Both the position numbers and the translations under genes were made by a program. The notes beneath the pieces are model-generated. The model worked only from the letters and a program-made list of their open reading frames with translations, had not been told where the DNA came from and made no database searches. Shown here in pieces: positions 45,103 to 56,694 of a DNA stretch of 64,000 nt (the stretch's first letter is position 1; each line of letters begins with the position of its first letter). Source of the stretch: Jackrogersella multiformis (Eukaryota; Ascomycota; Sordariomycetes; Xylariales; Hypoxylaceae); assembly GCA_902806575.1 (NCBI GenBank), contig CADCXD010000009.1, forward strand, positions 310,001 to 374,000. The letters are read 5' to 3'.

Positions 45103-46000
45103 AACATAAGTTTCTTTTTTCTTTTCGTTCATGAAAAACTTCATCTGGGCATATCCATTCCTTTGTTCCGGCCCTAACGGTAGGTAGGTACACCACACCT
45201 ATCCCCACTGCGGAGCTGTTCCCGCACGCGATCATGTTTACATATTCCAAGGTACTAAATCTTGTATTGTTATGTTTGGTTTCTATGTATTGAGAATATA
45301 ATTAAAACGGATATCAACATCCCTCGAGATTGCCTCTGATATTCACATACGAATCAAGTTATCGATCGGTAATGCCCGATTAGGAAACAATAACACTTAC
45401 ACTAGGCTTAACCTTATAGTAAGATCCAGGGGAGGCAAGATGTCTGATTGGCTATCCTTCCCCTTGGGACGGAGAGTTTAGACTAAAGTTCTTTTAGATG
45501 AACCTTGAATTGAGCCGCAGTTATACTCTAACGCCGTGTACCAGGCGAGATCCCACCTATTAGCGAGAATCCATAGGTTCGATTCCTGTTAGCGCTATTG
45601 GTATCTCGCTGGTAGCTCAATTCGTGTAGACCTGAAAAATTCCGATCTAGGCCTACCTTAGCATCGGGTTATCACAATGGACCGATATCATATCGAGAAT
45701 CCATAGTATTACTGTTGATAATGAATTAAGCTGACACAGTCAAACTCTGGTATGTGGAAGTGGCATATTCACTGTTGCTCAGGGGCTTCACGACCATCAT
45801 ACAACCAACATTGGTATGATCAATCATTTCGTTGTATTTCCGCATATCGAACATCATACAATCCAGCTGTCTATCATCTACTAACATTACATTATGCGCT
45901 CCAGCCGAGCTCCGAGGCTCGGGGCATAACAATACATTACGATTGAAGCTCCTGAGCTTTTTCAACGCCTGTCCGACCTTATATTACATCGCCATCATTG
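45103..46000. other. Intergenic with scattered tRNA-box-like pieces
   Basis: A lone B-box with a pairing T-arm (ATAGG-TTCGATT-CCTGT) lies near 45573-45590 and an A-box-like TGGTAGCTCAATTCG near 45610, in the wrong order for one tRNA. No gene is supported. Confidence 0.4.
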
Positions 46001-47528
46001 TCATTGCGAATTTGAATTGAACTGTCCTAGATCCTCCCAACTCATGGGAAACTCGCCGGAAGATAGAGGATGTGTCGGCTCCTCTTCCACCTCGACGAGA
46101 GTGCTCGCGAAGCTCCGCCAGTCTTCTGAACAGAGGTCGAGCGGTGGTAGTAATCCCTCATCGGTGTTATAGAGTGGGAAATCTAGGTGCATTGGTGAAG
46201 TCGGTGATGGTGCTAGCGGTGCCGGCGGTAGAGCCTTATCGGTGATGATAGGCGGAATAAACCTCTGCTGGTGAGTTGGCTGCATGGAGAAGCCTTGGTA
46301 TGTGTTGATCATGGGCTGTTGTTGACTTGGTGCCGGCGGCATAGCTAAGTTCAAATTCGAAACTTGAGCGGGAACGGTGGTGTGGGGAAAGTCACCAGAT
46401 GGTGTTCGTCTACTGTGACGACTTGTACCAGGTAATGCAGATGTGGATGCCGAACGCCGTGGAGCAGACGGGGTTCTTGGTAGGACGGATACGTGCTTGT
46501 GTGCATTTGTGGGAGACATCGGACTCGAGGGTGATTGAGTTGCGCCTTGGGTGACCGACGTTGACCTCGGCCGGAATACGACGTGAACACAGGTGTAAGC
46601 CATTTCGACGATGTTCTCGGCAGACTCCTTGCTGCTGTCGAAAAACTCCAGAAGGTCTTGCAGCTGCCCGGGGTTCTCGTTCTCAACGAAACCCTGGGCT
46701 CGTCCCGTCGATTCGGGGCTCCAGCTGAACATGGGCTGATGACCGTTAAACTGGCTCTGCTTCCTTGCAATCAATGCTTTCCACGCTTCGTGGACTAAGT
46801 GCTGGTGTAAAAGACCATATATGACGTTTGAGTGCAGCCACTCTGCCTTCGTACTCCCGGTTTCGAAATGTGCGGCAACGTGGTCAATGTGTTTTTCAAA
46901 CTTGCCGTGCATCGCAGCGCAAAATCCGCACCCCCATGCTCTCCTCTTCCGCAAATGCTTGACGACGGTGTCTGCATGGGGGCATGTTTTGCAGCCATGC
47001 GCCGATTTATGATGTTGATTAAAAGTATTAGGGCCCCAAAAGCTCTGATTGCAATTCGGGCAGGGGTATTTGCGCGATCGCTCGTGGAATTCCTCCTCGT
47101 GGCGCTTCCAGTCGAATTTTCTCTTAAATGTCTTATCGCAGGATGTGCACCAGAATTTGGCATCCGTAGCCGGAGCTGTTGTCGACGATATCGAGCTTCG
47201 TGCGGATGCCGAGGAGAAAACGCTATCGCGGCTCGAACAGCTAGATCTGGATGACGAGACGGACGATCGTTGTATAGGAGGTTGGCTGAAAGAATTGATG
47301 TCTCTGTGGCTGAAGTTTGGTACAGCAGACGCTGGCATTACGAGTCAGTTGCCGGGATTCTTTAGCGATCTAAAAGAGCCATCTCGTACCTTCAGCTACC
47401 ATTGCCTGCTGCCGCTGCTGTTGCGGTTCCTCTAGTAAGGCAAGCAGAGCATCGCGACTGAGACCGGATTGCTTGAGAGCCTCGAGATGCTCACGCGCCT
47501 GCGCCAGTACCCTCGATGGATGATCCAT
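46001..47528 (-). CDS. C2H2 zinc-finger protein, 2 exons
   Basis: Exons 47390-47528 and 46001-47331 join in frame to 489 residues. The short first exon codes a helical leader (MDHPSRVLAQAREHLEALK) and the intron (GTACGA..CCAG, 58 nt) removes an in-frame stop. A Ser-rich stretch precedes two C2H2 fingers: Cys108/Cys111/His124/His129 and Cys137/Cys140/His152-153/His158. A Cys/His-rich segment CKTCPHADTVVKHLRKRRAWGC follows, perhaps a further degenerate finger. The C-terminal ~250 residues are Pro/Ser/Gln-rich and end in an acidic EVEEEPTHPL tail that could activate transcription. Probably a nuclear regulator; targets unknown. Confidence 0.82.
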
Positions 47529-50378
47529 TGAACTGTTCCTAATTACAATTGGCAATTTGTGTTGTCTCCAAAGAGGTTATGATAGAAGGTAGTATTACGA
47601 AGGAATAACCGATCAAAAATCCGGATCGAAAGGAAAAGGAGGATTTCGAGGAACAACAGAACTAGAGATTTACGTTGGGCAGCCCAGAGGTCGCACCCGC
47701 GTGTATTCGGCTACCCTTTCTGTGATATATTACCCCCCAAACGCAGAGCACCCCCCGTAGGTACGCTCCGTCATTCTTAGGGCCACGGTCCCCAGCATCA
47801 CCCCATGTTGATTGCTCATTGGGGAAGATGCCTACAAGCATCGTTCGCTAGTCGAATGAGCCTTGCTACTCCCCAGGGAGTTTGGCAGAGCGTATGTAGC
47901 ACTAGAGAAAGTGACTGGAGGCGATTCGATAATCGGCTTAACCTGAAACGAGTTGATGCCAGCCGGCCTCCTCATTGTTTCGAAACACGCGCGAAGGTGG
48001 GATGAAGTGGCCAATCGGAGGAAGAACTGAGAGCGAGGACAAACGAGGGACAAGGACTGGATCAACCCGAATCAACCGCAGACCTATTGAAGATCCATGA
48101 TCGGCCTAGGGTTTTTACCCTTGGCGAAGGACCATGCAGAAAATCTGTTTCAAGATTACCGGGTTACGTATATTTGTGATTGGTCCATAGTTTGGTTTGT
48201 CCCTCATCGTGACCCGAATTCGTCACGATGGATTTTTCTTAAGAAGCATCCGCCTTAGAGATCATCAACTTTATTTTCCTAATTGATGATTTTTCGGCAT
48301 CTCATCTCATAGATTGTTTAAGATGATGTCTTGCGCGAAGATGTAAAGAAGATAGGGCGATTCCATGATTATCATGATGTAGGAGTGACACTAATTAGTA
48401 CGGTGGGCTTGATAGATCCGCCGTCGATCCACAAACTCATACCCCCGTCACTCTCAGCTGATTACGCAAACAGCTAAGAATGTAGCTTGCCACGGACCAC
48501 TTTAGAAACCGTCTGAACTTGGCGACTTCGTTCTTCGGATTTGGCCCTATTAGACAAAGCTGGTCAGCCCAACTGAACACGTTTTTGACAAGTGGCCTAC
48601 CACGTGCTCACAATACTTAAAATAAGATTTTAGATCACTTTGATGCTGGAAATAACCTCTCCCTTTATTCGTGTTTGACATTGATTTAGGGATGCAAGGA
48701 GAGTTTTCCTTAATATATGTAGATACTTCCAACTTACCCCTAGGTAGACCGTATCGTTAATAATATGCGATTCAGTTAAGTGTAAACTAAATACGGGAAA
48801 TTGAATTAAAAGTGGTTATCTAACTAAAGGGTCGCTTCGCACGTGATTACAACATCTAACTTACGTAATAGGGGCTTAGCTGAGTCATCACATCAATATG
48901 ATCCCACAGTGAGGGTTCTACAATACTTCAATGAGGATTGAACCATTGCAATGACGAGTTACATTAGTGAATAAAGACGTTGATGATTACATTTACCTCC
49001 GGGAAGATTATGGATGTAAAGATTATATACTAATCCACAGGTTGGTGTAACAACTATGGTATGTAGGACGGCCAGAGTGCTCAGCCGTAAAGCTGACGTT
49101 CCGCTTGGCATAAGAACAGTGAAGAAAGAATAAGATAGGGGCGGACAATGCTAACAATGGGTGATGATTTTATTACTTACCTAGGTAGGTACCTAACTTA
49201 ATGTGTTAATATCAGCGTCAAGGTCTCATTCGACGGAAGTCATTACCTATCTAGGTAGGTATTCAATAGGAAATTCAGAACGATTGAGGTAATTGCACTT
49301 GTCAATCGTCTGCTTTACGACACCACATTTGCCCTGGATCATTGTTCAATATCCAATAACCTTCCAGAAAAATATTTTCGGTTCAAGGGAGAACTAGAAA
49401 TGAGAGACGATGTTAACCTTAGACGAAACTATTACTTTTCTTTCGTGATAATAGCAACATATTAACTCTCATTTTCTACGTAAATAGTATGTTACGTATG
49501 GAGGAACATTCTCATGTCACTCGCCAATCTAACAGTATATGTTATATTCAGCTGTGTGAAAGTAGTAAATCTCTATCTACCGAGTACATGAACCCCTGAT
49601 TATAATCCTGAAAGGCCAACATGTAATTCAAAAGCTACCTACTTTAGCTCAACTCTTCGAATGTATCTTCTGTGCTTGGAGTACAACTATGTAGCAAGCT
49701 TTGTACATAAATATGGATATGAGAAGGTGAACTGGGTAGGTACCTACCTAACCTGGGTAGAAATACATATGATTAATAAATGTCGATAATAACAAGTGGC
49801 AAGATGAATCGATCGAATATGTCTAATGATCCTTCCCCCTTAAGAATGGCAATGACTCAACAAAGTCTCCGTTTAAAACATCGAAGTATACCTCAATTCA
49901 CCAGTCGTATTACGGGTCATCAAAATGAATTTGGCTAAACGACATCATGAGTTCCCTTTATCCTGTGCTGCTACTTCCTACTTTGATATAATAAAATTCT
50001 CTTTTATATTTCTGGAAGGTGCCTGGTCTAAATTCCTTACATTACACACTCAATTATTTCTACAAGTATTTACATCTTAACACCAATTCCCCAGTACAGA
50101 AACTACTCCTACTCTCCCAACTTCGCAAACACATGGATAGTTAATTCAAAGGTTTGTTTCCTTTTCTATTTCCTCTCTTCTACTATTTTCTTTATCTACC
50201 ACACGTTTCATAACACATGCTTTCCCTTTCTTAATAATCTTTGCAAGATTAACATACATGTGATGTACCTGTTGACACTTTTCTCTCTTAGACCTGAAAT
50301 AGTAGACCTCTAACCACAGCTACATCAGAAAAGAGAAATTAGCCAGCATCTGCATACTTAGAGGTCACGAAGTCAGCC
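47529..50378. other. Large AT-rich gap, 2.85 kb
   Basis: No gene supported. Palindrome copies at about 49179-49197, 49244-49260 and 49735-49748 (GGTAGGTACCTACC, perfect). The last 200 bp are pyrimidine-rich and form the promoter of the next gene. Confidence 0.5.
49735..49748. repeat. Perfect 14-bp palindrome GGTAGGTACCTACC
   Basis: Phase-shifted version of the dispersed motif, centred on GTAC instead of CTAG. Confidence 0.85.
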
Positions 50379-51578
50379 ATGGGTGATTACGAGGGGGAGG
50401 TTCATGAAGAACCTAACAAACTCACGATCATCATCAACCCGAAGAAGCCAACCCCCTGGGCCGACATCGAGGCAAATGTCAATGCATTCTTACCATGCCA
50501 TCCGGGAGGTTGCGAAGGTAGCATCGTTGCCTATCAACGTACCCCATCTAAACAAATGACAGTAGCGCAGAATCTTGATCCAGCCGGACAGGAGGAATCC
50601 GGTATAGGTTCGACCGCGTCAAGCCAAGCTAGCTCAGTTACTACTTCAGTATTCCCGCTACTCTCGGCGCCCTCAGAAGTGTTCCTCGAGATTTTCGAGT
50701 GGGTCGTGGGAGGGGAGTATCAACTAAATGTTGACCTGCAAACCGAGCATCTGGGTCCCGCTCTTTTCGTTTTCTTCTCCCCTCGCACCTGGAAATCCAT
50801 GACGGTCTTCCACATCTGCAAGGCGTTCCGAGCTCTGGCCATCGCACGATACGGAAGGCCAAGGTTGTATGCACTCCCCTTCAACCCCTTTATGGACAGG
50901 ATGGTCGTTGGAAGACTACCCGAAAGCTACTCAGGTTATGACCTATTTAAGTCCGAAGACTCGAAACCATTAGAATGGATTGACCCCGAAAACACGGAAG
51001 ACTTGGAATTGATTGACTCCGAAGATAAAGAAGAATTAGAATCGATTAACTCCGAAGACACGGGCGGATATGAAGCGGTCTACTACAAAGGACCCTGGAC
51101 AGTAAGAGAGGGGATTCATTGCTACAACATGTCGGAGGATGTCGCCTATTCTGGGGTTCCCTGGGCAATACCTGATTACGATGAGTTTTTCCTGCGTGTT
51201 CGCAAACTCAGCATACCAATTGATCACCCGACACCTTCTGTACTATCCAACTCAAGTCATGATACATCAGTAGAAGTATGGGGGGAAGTCTTTCGCTGCA
51301 TAGACGCTACGATGCCCGACATAACAAACCTCAGAATCTGGACTCAACACGACAAGGACTGTGAAACCACGAAAATGAAGGATCACTCGACTGCGCCCCG
51401 CGAAATGAAAGACACATGGTTCTTTGAGGGCATCTATCAGGCTGAGAAATTCATTAACCGACGAGCTTTCGAGGAGCTACATTGCTTGGAGATTTTCAAG
51501 GCAGGGTGTGAGGCCGACGTGGTTCCGGGGAAGCACTTGGTAGAGTGGCGGCCTGTTCCTAGGGAAGATGATGTGTGA
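50379..51578 (+). CDS. F-box-like protein with acidic 11-residue repeats
   Basis: 399 residues without introns from the ATG at 50379. After a polar head with a Ser-rich linker (QEESGIGSTASSQASS) comes an F-box-like segment, FPLLSAPSEVFLEIFEWVVGGE (residues ~92-113). Residues ~190-233 hold four imperfect 11-residue acidic units, of the type PENTEDLELID and SEDKEELESIN. The C-terminal half (LRVRKLSIPIDHP..., NLRIWTQHDKD) looks alpha/beta and unassigned. Possibly a substrate adaptor of an SCF ligase, but only the F-box hints at this. Confidence 0.72.
   Translation: MGDYEGEVHEEPNKLTIIINPKKPTPWADIEANVNAFLPCHPGGCEGSIVAYQRTPSKQMTVAQNLDPAGQEESGIGSTASSQASSVTTSVFPLLSAPSEVFLEIFEWVVGGEYQLNVDLQTEHLGPALFVFFSPRTWKSMTVFHICKAFRALAIARYGRPRLYALPFNPFMDRMVVGRLPESYSGYDLFKSEDSKPLEWIDPENTEDLELIDSEDKEELESINSEDTGGYEAVYYKGPWTVREGIHCYNMSEDVAYSGVPWAIPDYDEFFLRVRKLSIPIDHPTPSVLSNSSHDTSVEVWGEVFRCIDATMPDITNLRIWTQHDKDCETTKMKDHSTAPREMKDTWFFEGIYQAEKFINRRAFEELHCLEIFKAGCEADVVPGKHLVEWRPVPREDDV
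50946..51077 (+). repeat. Coding 33-bp repeat, about 4 imperfect units
   Basis: Each unit codes an 11-residue acidic element beginning S/P-E-D/N and ending Ile-Asp/Asn in the clearer copies; the fourth unit is more diverged. Confidence 0.65.
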
Positions 51579-52037
51579 GAGGACGATATGTCTTTCATGG
51601 ACCAGTCTAACGAAGGCTGCTGTAGCCTTCGACTACTTTATAGCTGTTGATTTTCATGGACATCGGTTTGCATTCTGAAGGGGAGATGGCTCAGTACCTA
51701 TTTGAAGAGAGCTGGGGGAATATCGCGAAGATTTGAGCTGTGTTTAGCAATCGATTGCATTTCTCTTACGTGAGACTTTTGTGTGACTTTGAATCGTATG
51801 ATGAATGACATTATGAACGAGAATATGGCTGAGTATAAGGACGGGGGTATCGTAAAGTAACCGAAACTTGGCTGTCCTGCTATGCGTGTAATGTATAGTC
51901 TCAACAACCTTAAGAAATTCTTAGGTTTCCACAGACTCGTGCTAGGACAATTAATTACACTTTACCCAATATCGAGGAAGTTCCTCAAGATGTTACCATA
52001 TCCTAGTACCTACACACAAAATCCAGTTTAATCCTCC
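51579..52037. other. Intergenic between convergent genes
   Basis: 459 bp of 3' flank; a complementary pair AACGAAGGCTGC/GTAGCCTTCG near 51608-51632 could form a hairpin in the F-box-like gene's 3' UTR. Nothing else. Confidence 0.45.
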
Positions 52038-54297
52038 TTAATCAAAGTGGATTCTCCAAAGCTTCCTCTCGCACTCCGCCGTAAAGTCGCTCCTTGTATG
52101 CATCGCCAGGACGTTATCGCTCACGAGCAGGTCCCACTTCTCCCAGGCGTGGTAATACGCGACACGGCGATCGTTTAGTAGGCTCGTCAACGTATCGCAG
52201 ATACTTGTACTATCCGCAGAGTTGTCAATCGTTATGTTGGTAGCGTCGAACCGGGCCTTAGACTGCGGCCACGGCTCGTGGAAGCGAAGACAGGGTCTGT
52301 TTGTAGCTGGATGGTCGACAACCAAGGGCAGACCGCGGAGGACGGTGGAGTTATAGGAGGATGTGGATGCGGTCCAAGTGAGGGGGCGAAGAGAGGATAG
52401 AGGTAGGTGTGCGGGAAGGTACTTGAATAGTAGCGTCGAAGATGAAAAGAGGGTGAAGCCCGTGTTCTTTGGCAACTGGGTGACGGCCGTGAAGAATTGG
52501 AATCTAGTCGAGTGGTTTGAGTAATAGGTCAAGTAAATACGAAGAAAATCTAGAGAAGAAAAGAGCGCAACTCACAATGGTGGTGTGGATAGCAACTCCT
52601 CGCTCGCGTCCTTCCCAACCCTCCTCTCCGTCTCTAACAATTCGTCAAGATAGAAGGGCATCCACTCGGCCGACAGCACGTTATTCAAACCGCGCGTATC
52701 CACGTCATGATCCTTGATTTCGAGGGCGAGGCCAAACTTCGACGGCAATGCCATTCCGAATTCTTTAGCTATATTGACGAAAAGATCCCGATTCGTTGTC
52801 TGAGAGAAACCTCGAAGCAGGACGGGCGAGTTGATCTGCGATAGTGCTCGGACTTTGGTGGCATCCACGTCCCTTATAGACAGGGCGCCAGTAGCCGGTC
52901 TGATCAGGAGGCCAACAGGGTATAGGGGCTCGCAGATAACACCACCCTTTTCGGCGGCCCAGGACAATAAATCGCTCTTTTCCCGGAAGTAGCTAGGTCG
53001 GTAGTCCTCGTACACAAGCTCGTAGGTGCTGTTGGCCTCGAACTCGGATCGATGGCCCGTGATGGTGGTGCCGTCAAGTCGAAATGCAATGCTGCAATGC
53101 CAGGGAGTTGTGAACATCGTGTCTGTTGGTAGTAGGTTGATGGAAAGCTTGCTTTCTCCCGTCGAGGCATGGATTGAAAGCCTTAGTCTATCGGGAAATC
53201 GTTCTCGGACAGCTCGAGCGAACGCCTACGTCGCAATAGTCAACGCCTTTTTCTTGTTTCTCTATGGTTACTGAGTAAGGATGCGCATAAGCCAGGCAAA
53301 GACTCACATCGCCTCTCATCAGCATCTGTTTGGCAATATACTCGATTCCCCTTTTGTATTTCGATTTGCTTCGACCTTCCCCTATCGGATACACATTCTG
53401 GAGATCGGTTTCTAGGAACTTGATATAGCCCCTATACGTCAAGCATGTGTCTTCATCCTCCGAGATTCTGAGTGAGACGTTATATCCAGGTTTACTAAAC
53501 TGGTTTAATAGGGCATGGCGGAAGTTGGTAGCGTTGGCAACATCTGGAACACGTCCATGTTAGTATTCCGTGTCATGGAGGTTCAAGTATGGAGAGTAAG
53601 TTTTTCTTTTTATTTCCAATTCGAAAAGAGTAAAATGTCTGCTTACATCTAATCTCATCGAGCTTGTCAGGCAAGTCAACGTGTACTATGTCCTTTAGTC
53701 GGCAGAACTCGATATGACGAAAGCCCTTATGTGCCCTCAATGTTCGAAGCGCTTCGCCATATGCCCAGACGTCTTTGTCTGGAACACCTAGAAGATCTTT
53801 TCCATGTTAACAGTACAGTATGCAAGAGGCTAAGAATAAAGTTAAGTACCGTTATATACCAATCCATCAGAGACGATTATTAACCTTGCGCCCGGTGTGT
53901 AAATATCCCCTATCGCAGCACATAGACCATTAAGATGTGCAAGTGCAAACTCCTCTGCCTTATCAGGAAGGCGGCCGAGGACCTTTGTACTTGTATTCGG
54001 CGACTTAAAAGGAAATGCAGGAAGGCACATGAGAATAGTCTCACTAGCCGAGACCCTGGCGTAAACCTGGGACAAGAAGTTGACTCCCTGGTTGGGCTTT
54101 GATAGTAATACATCCTTTGCGGGCTTGTACCGCGAGATGATGCTTAAGATACGAGACGAGATTTTGAGATAGGAGGTATCTAATTTTCCCAGTTCCTCGG
54201 TTAGAGCTGTTGTGGATGCCAAGTCATCGGTAGTATCGAGTTTCAAGGTGGACGGCATATTGTGACTAGGACTCAACAACATGGTGGTACTCATCAT
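52038..54297 (-). CDS. Isocyanide synthase - TauD-type dioxygenase fusion, 5 exons
   Basis: Exons 53850-54297, 53647-53796, 53308-53543, 52576-53225 and 52038-52503 join in frame to 649 residues. Residues ~35-345 are a PvcA/DIT1-type isocyanide synthase: FPFKSPN (95-101), VLGRLPD (106-112), SDGLVYNDLLGVPD (143-156), RLSIHASTGESKLSINLLP and TPWH (318-321). This enzyme class turns the amino group of an amino acid (Tyr or Trp in known cases) into an isonitrile using ribulose-5-phosphate. Residues ~370-649 are a TauD/PvcB-like Fe/2-oxoglutarate oxygenase ending in SDNVLAMHTRSDF (His630, Arg632). The expected H-x-D pair appears as Y-L-D (Tyr470, Asp472). Fused ICS-dioxygenases are known in fungi and head small clusters. 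The neighbouring FAD monooxygenase is decayed. Confidence 0.88.
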
Positions 54298-55149
54298 TAG
54301 ACAGGAGAGAGCTTATGAGCCAGAATACAACTTTGTAGATGATTGCGGACCTTGTGCATGATACATATGATACATAGAGACTCGATCAAGGAGATCTCGA
54401 TCGATATCCGTAGCGATGCTCTGGGGTCTTTATTCATCTAGTACTTCTGTTAGAAAGAGCCGACTTGGCAAGGCGGCGACGTTGCAAATTGACTAACCAA
54501 TTTTTATAGCGGCCAATACCTGCTGAAACTCCATAGTGCATGCTTCCGGCATCACGGCTAAAGCCAACAAGCGATCAAGAAATTCGAGTCCAATATAGCT
54601 TGAACAGCGCTATGTTTCGCATTATTCATGGATTCTCACGCCTTCTCGTAAACATCTATTTGATACCCTATAAATCTATATTATGATTTGTGAAGCTTTC
54701 TGTAGGTAGCCCGAGGTAGTTTTTTCCGTTTCCTAAAGGAGAAATCAAATATGAGGTCGAAAGGATGCTGGTGTTATGACGGAATCGTGGAACCTTGGCA
54801 GAGACGACCCTCAGCGAATGGCTTCACGTAGATTTATAATCAAAATCTAACCAATTACCTTCAACGACTACTTCATTGAGACTTAGAACATCCTTACAAG
54901 CAGAATAATCTTCGTGAATTCATTGAATTGGTTACGACGCCCTGGCAATGGCTCAAGATGATCTGATATCCGGATTTGAGAAACAAGTTGATATATAAAC
55001 CATTCGAACTTGGTCGTCATTTATATTTTGATGTACTATTGGGAGAGGCGACGGAGATAATGTAGTCCTATAGGGCTACTATGAGCACATCTTGCAAGCC
55101 GTTTGGGTCTTTCCGTAAATATTATGGACATGTTGTTAAGCCCTCGTCA
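54298..55149. other. Promoter region of the isocyanide synthase gene
   Basis: About 850 bp, AT-rich, no gene. No specific metal-response element could be named with confidence. Confidence 0.45.
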
Positions 55150-55880
55150 TAGAATCTGCGTTCTAACATGGTTCTCGAGGCCAAGTGAAGGCCCCAGGGC
55201 CCTTGGAGATTGGCCGAGCAGATGCCTTGAACGCAGGCACATAGCAGTACGTCGAGGCCATAGAAGTCCTCGATGAACTTCTACCATCGGAGAATAAATG
55301 CAATAGTAAGCGCTTCTTACTTTAGAGGGTACCGGTAACTCATTGAATCTAGCTGGTTCAACCATTTCAGAGGGTGGTTTCAAATCCCGTCAGAGACATT
55401 GGTGGCGTTGCTCCAATACCGTTTTCACCGCAACTTCTTAATGATCGGTCAATCAATGGTGGGCCAAGTGTTGAGAGATCACCTGGGCGTACCAGTCTGC
55501 TATCAGGAGAGGGTCACCAGCATTTTCGGAACTAAAGATGGTGTCGCGCTGAATGGTCGAGCAACTATGCCATTCCTGCCAATAGCGCACGCTCAACTAT
55601 CCAACGATCATTTAGTAAAAGAACGAATTGATTTTACTTTCGTCTCGAACCAAATAGCTGGTCGTATCATCTTAGAAGGTGACGCAGCTCACGTTTACTC
55701 GGTAAATGGAGGCTAATGTTTAAACATAGGTAGGTAGGCATTGCTGATGCATTCGCTCTCGGCTAGCGTGTTGTAGATGTAGTCAAAGACGCCAAGCTAA
55801 CTCCTGGTGCGGTTACCAATTTGATCCGAAGCTACGATACCGAGCGCCGGGCCATAGCACAAAAAAGTCATAGACGCCGC
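55150..55880 (+). pseudogene. Decayed FAD-dependent monooxygenase
   Basis: A 105-codon open frame (55399-55716) contains MIGQSMVGQVLRDHLGVPV, a VTSI...DGVALNGR stretch and the FAD motif GRIILEGDAAHVYSVNGG, all typical of the FAD_binding_3 phenol-hydroxylase-like family. Downstream, after a TAA and an insertion, IADAFALG-stop-RVVDVVKDAKL and SYDTERRAIAQK continue the family in order, with a TAG in place of a Trp codon. Upstream pieces (around 55190-55310) look like the decayed dinucleotide region. Many stops and frame changes show long decay. It lies ~850 bp from the isocyanide synthase start, so it may be a lost member of that cluster. Confidence 0.72.
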
Positions 55881-56694
55881 AGCGGCTCTAGTCCGAAATA
55901 TAATAGCACACACTGAGAAGCAATGTCTCCACCGCCGGGAAGAATAACGGATACATTACCGGTAAGGAATATTCGAAACATTATGCTACGAGAACTCCGT
56001 TGATAGGATACACTAACATCGGAGGTGGAATGGGAGTCTCATGTGACGGAGTCGGGTCCGAATTAATTGCAGAATCCGAACGAGGTATCTGGAAAGCTGG
56101 GAAACGATGTCCGGATATTTGGCTTACTCACATCGGGAGTAATGAGGTTACTCAGTTGTACTCGTAAGTCCATACGGAGAATTTCTCGTAGTTTTCCTCG
56201 GAGAAGGTAAAAGTTGAAAGTTTCCAGATTTCAATTAATCTTGATCGACAAATTGGCAACAATACCTTATCTTATCGCTCGTAACACGTCAGCATGTGCG
56301 ACAATAGATAAAAAGTAAAGAGTGGCCTAAGCGCGTTATTTTAGGTTAGCCGAACCGAGGTAGCGGTAGAAGCCAGAAGCCAGGTGCCAGGGAGCGTGAA
56401 TACAGATCCGTACATGACGCGCGAAATGGGGGCCCTAGTCCCGACCGACCTTCTCTCATTGACAGCTCATCATCGTTACTTCCACTTTTCCTATAATCAA
56501 TCGAATCAATCGCGCAGCTTCCAATTGAACATTCTTTAATTTAATTTAATCTTTTATCATTTATCTTTTATCGTTTATTAATTTTATTTTCTTCCTCCCC
56601 CCTCTCACATCGTGTTCTTTTCTCCGTGTCGTTGTTTTTAATCTACACTAGTTTAATTTATTCCCATAATATCAATATCACCCACACAGCCACC
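55881..56694. other. Promoter and 5' UTR of PEX16
   Basis: No gene. The last 200 bp before the ATG are pyrimidine- and T-rich (cttcctcccccctctcac), common in housekeeping promoters of filamentous fungi. Confidence 0.5.

Noticed and set aside
45541..45630. tRNA gene
   Set aside because: Only a T-arm/B-box and a separate A-box-like piece in the wrong order; no acceptor stem pairs.
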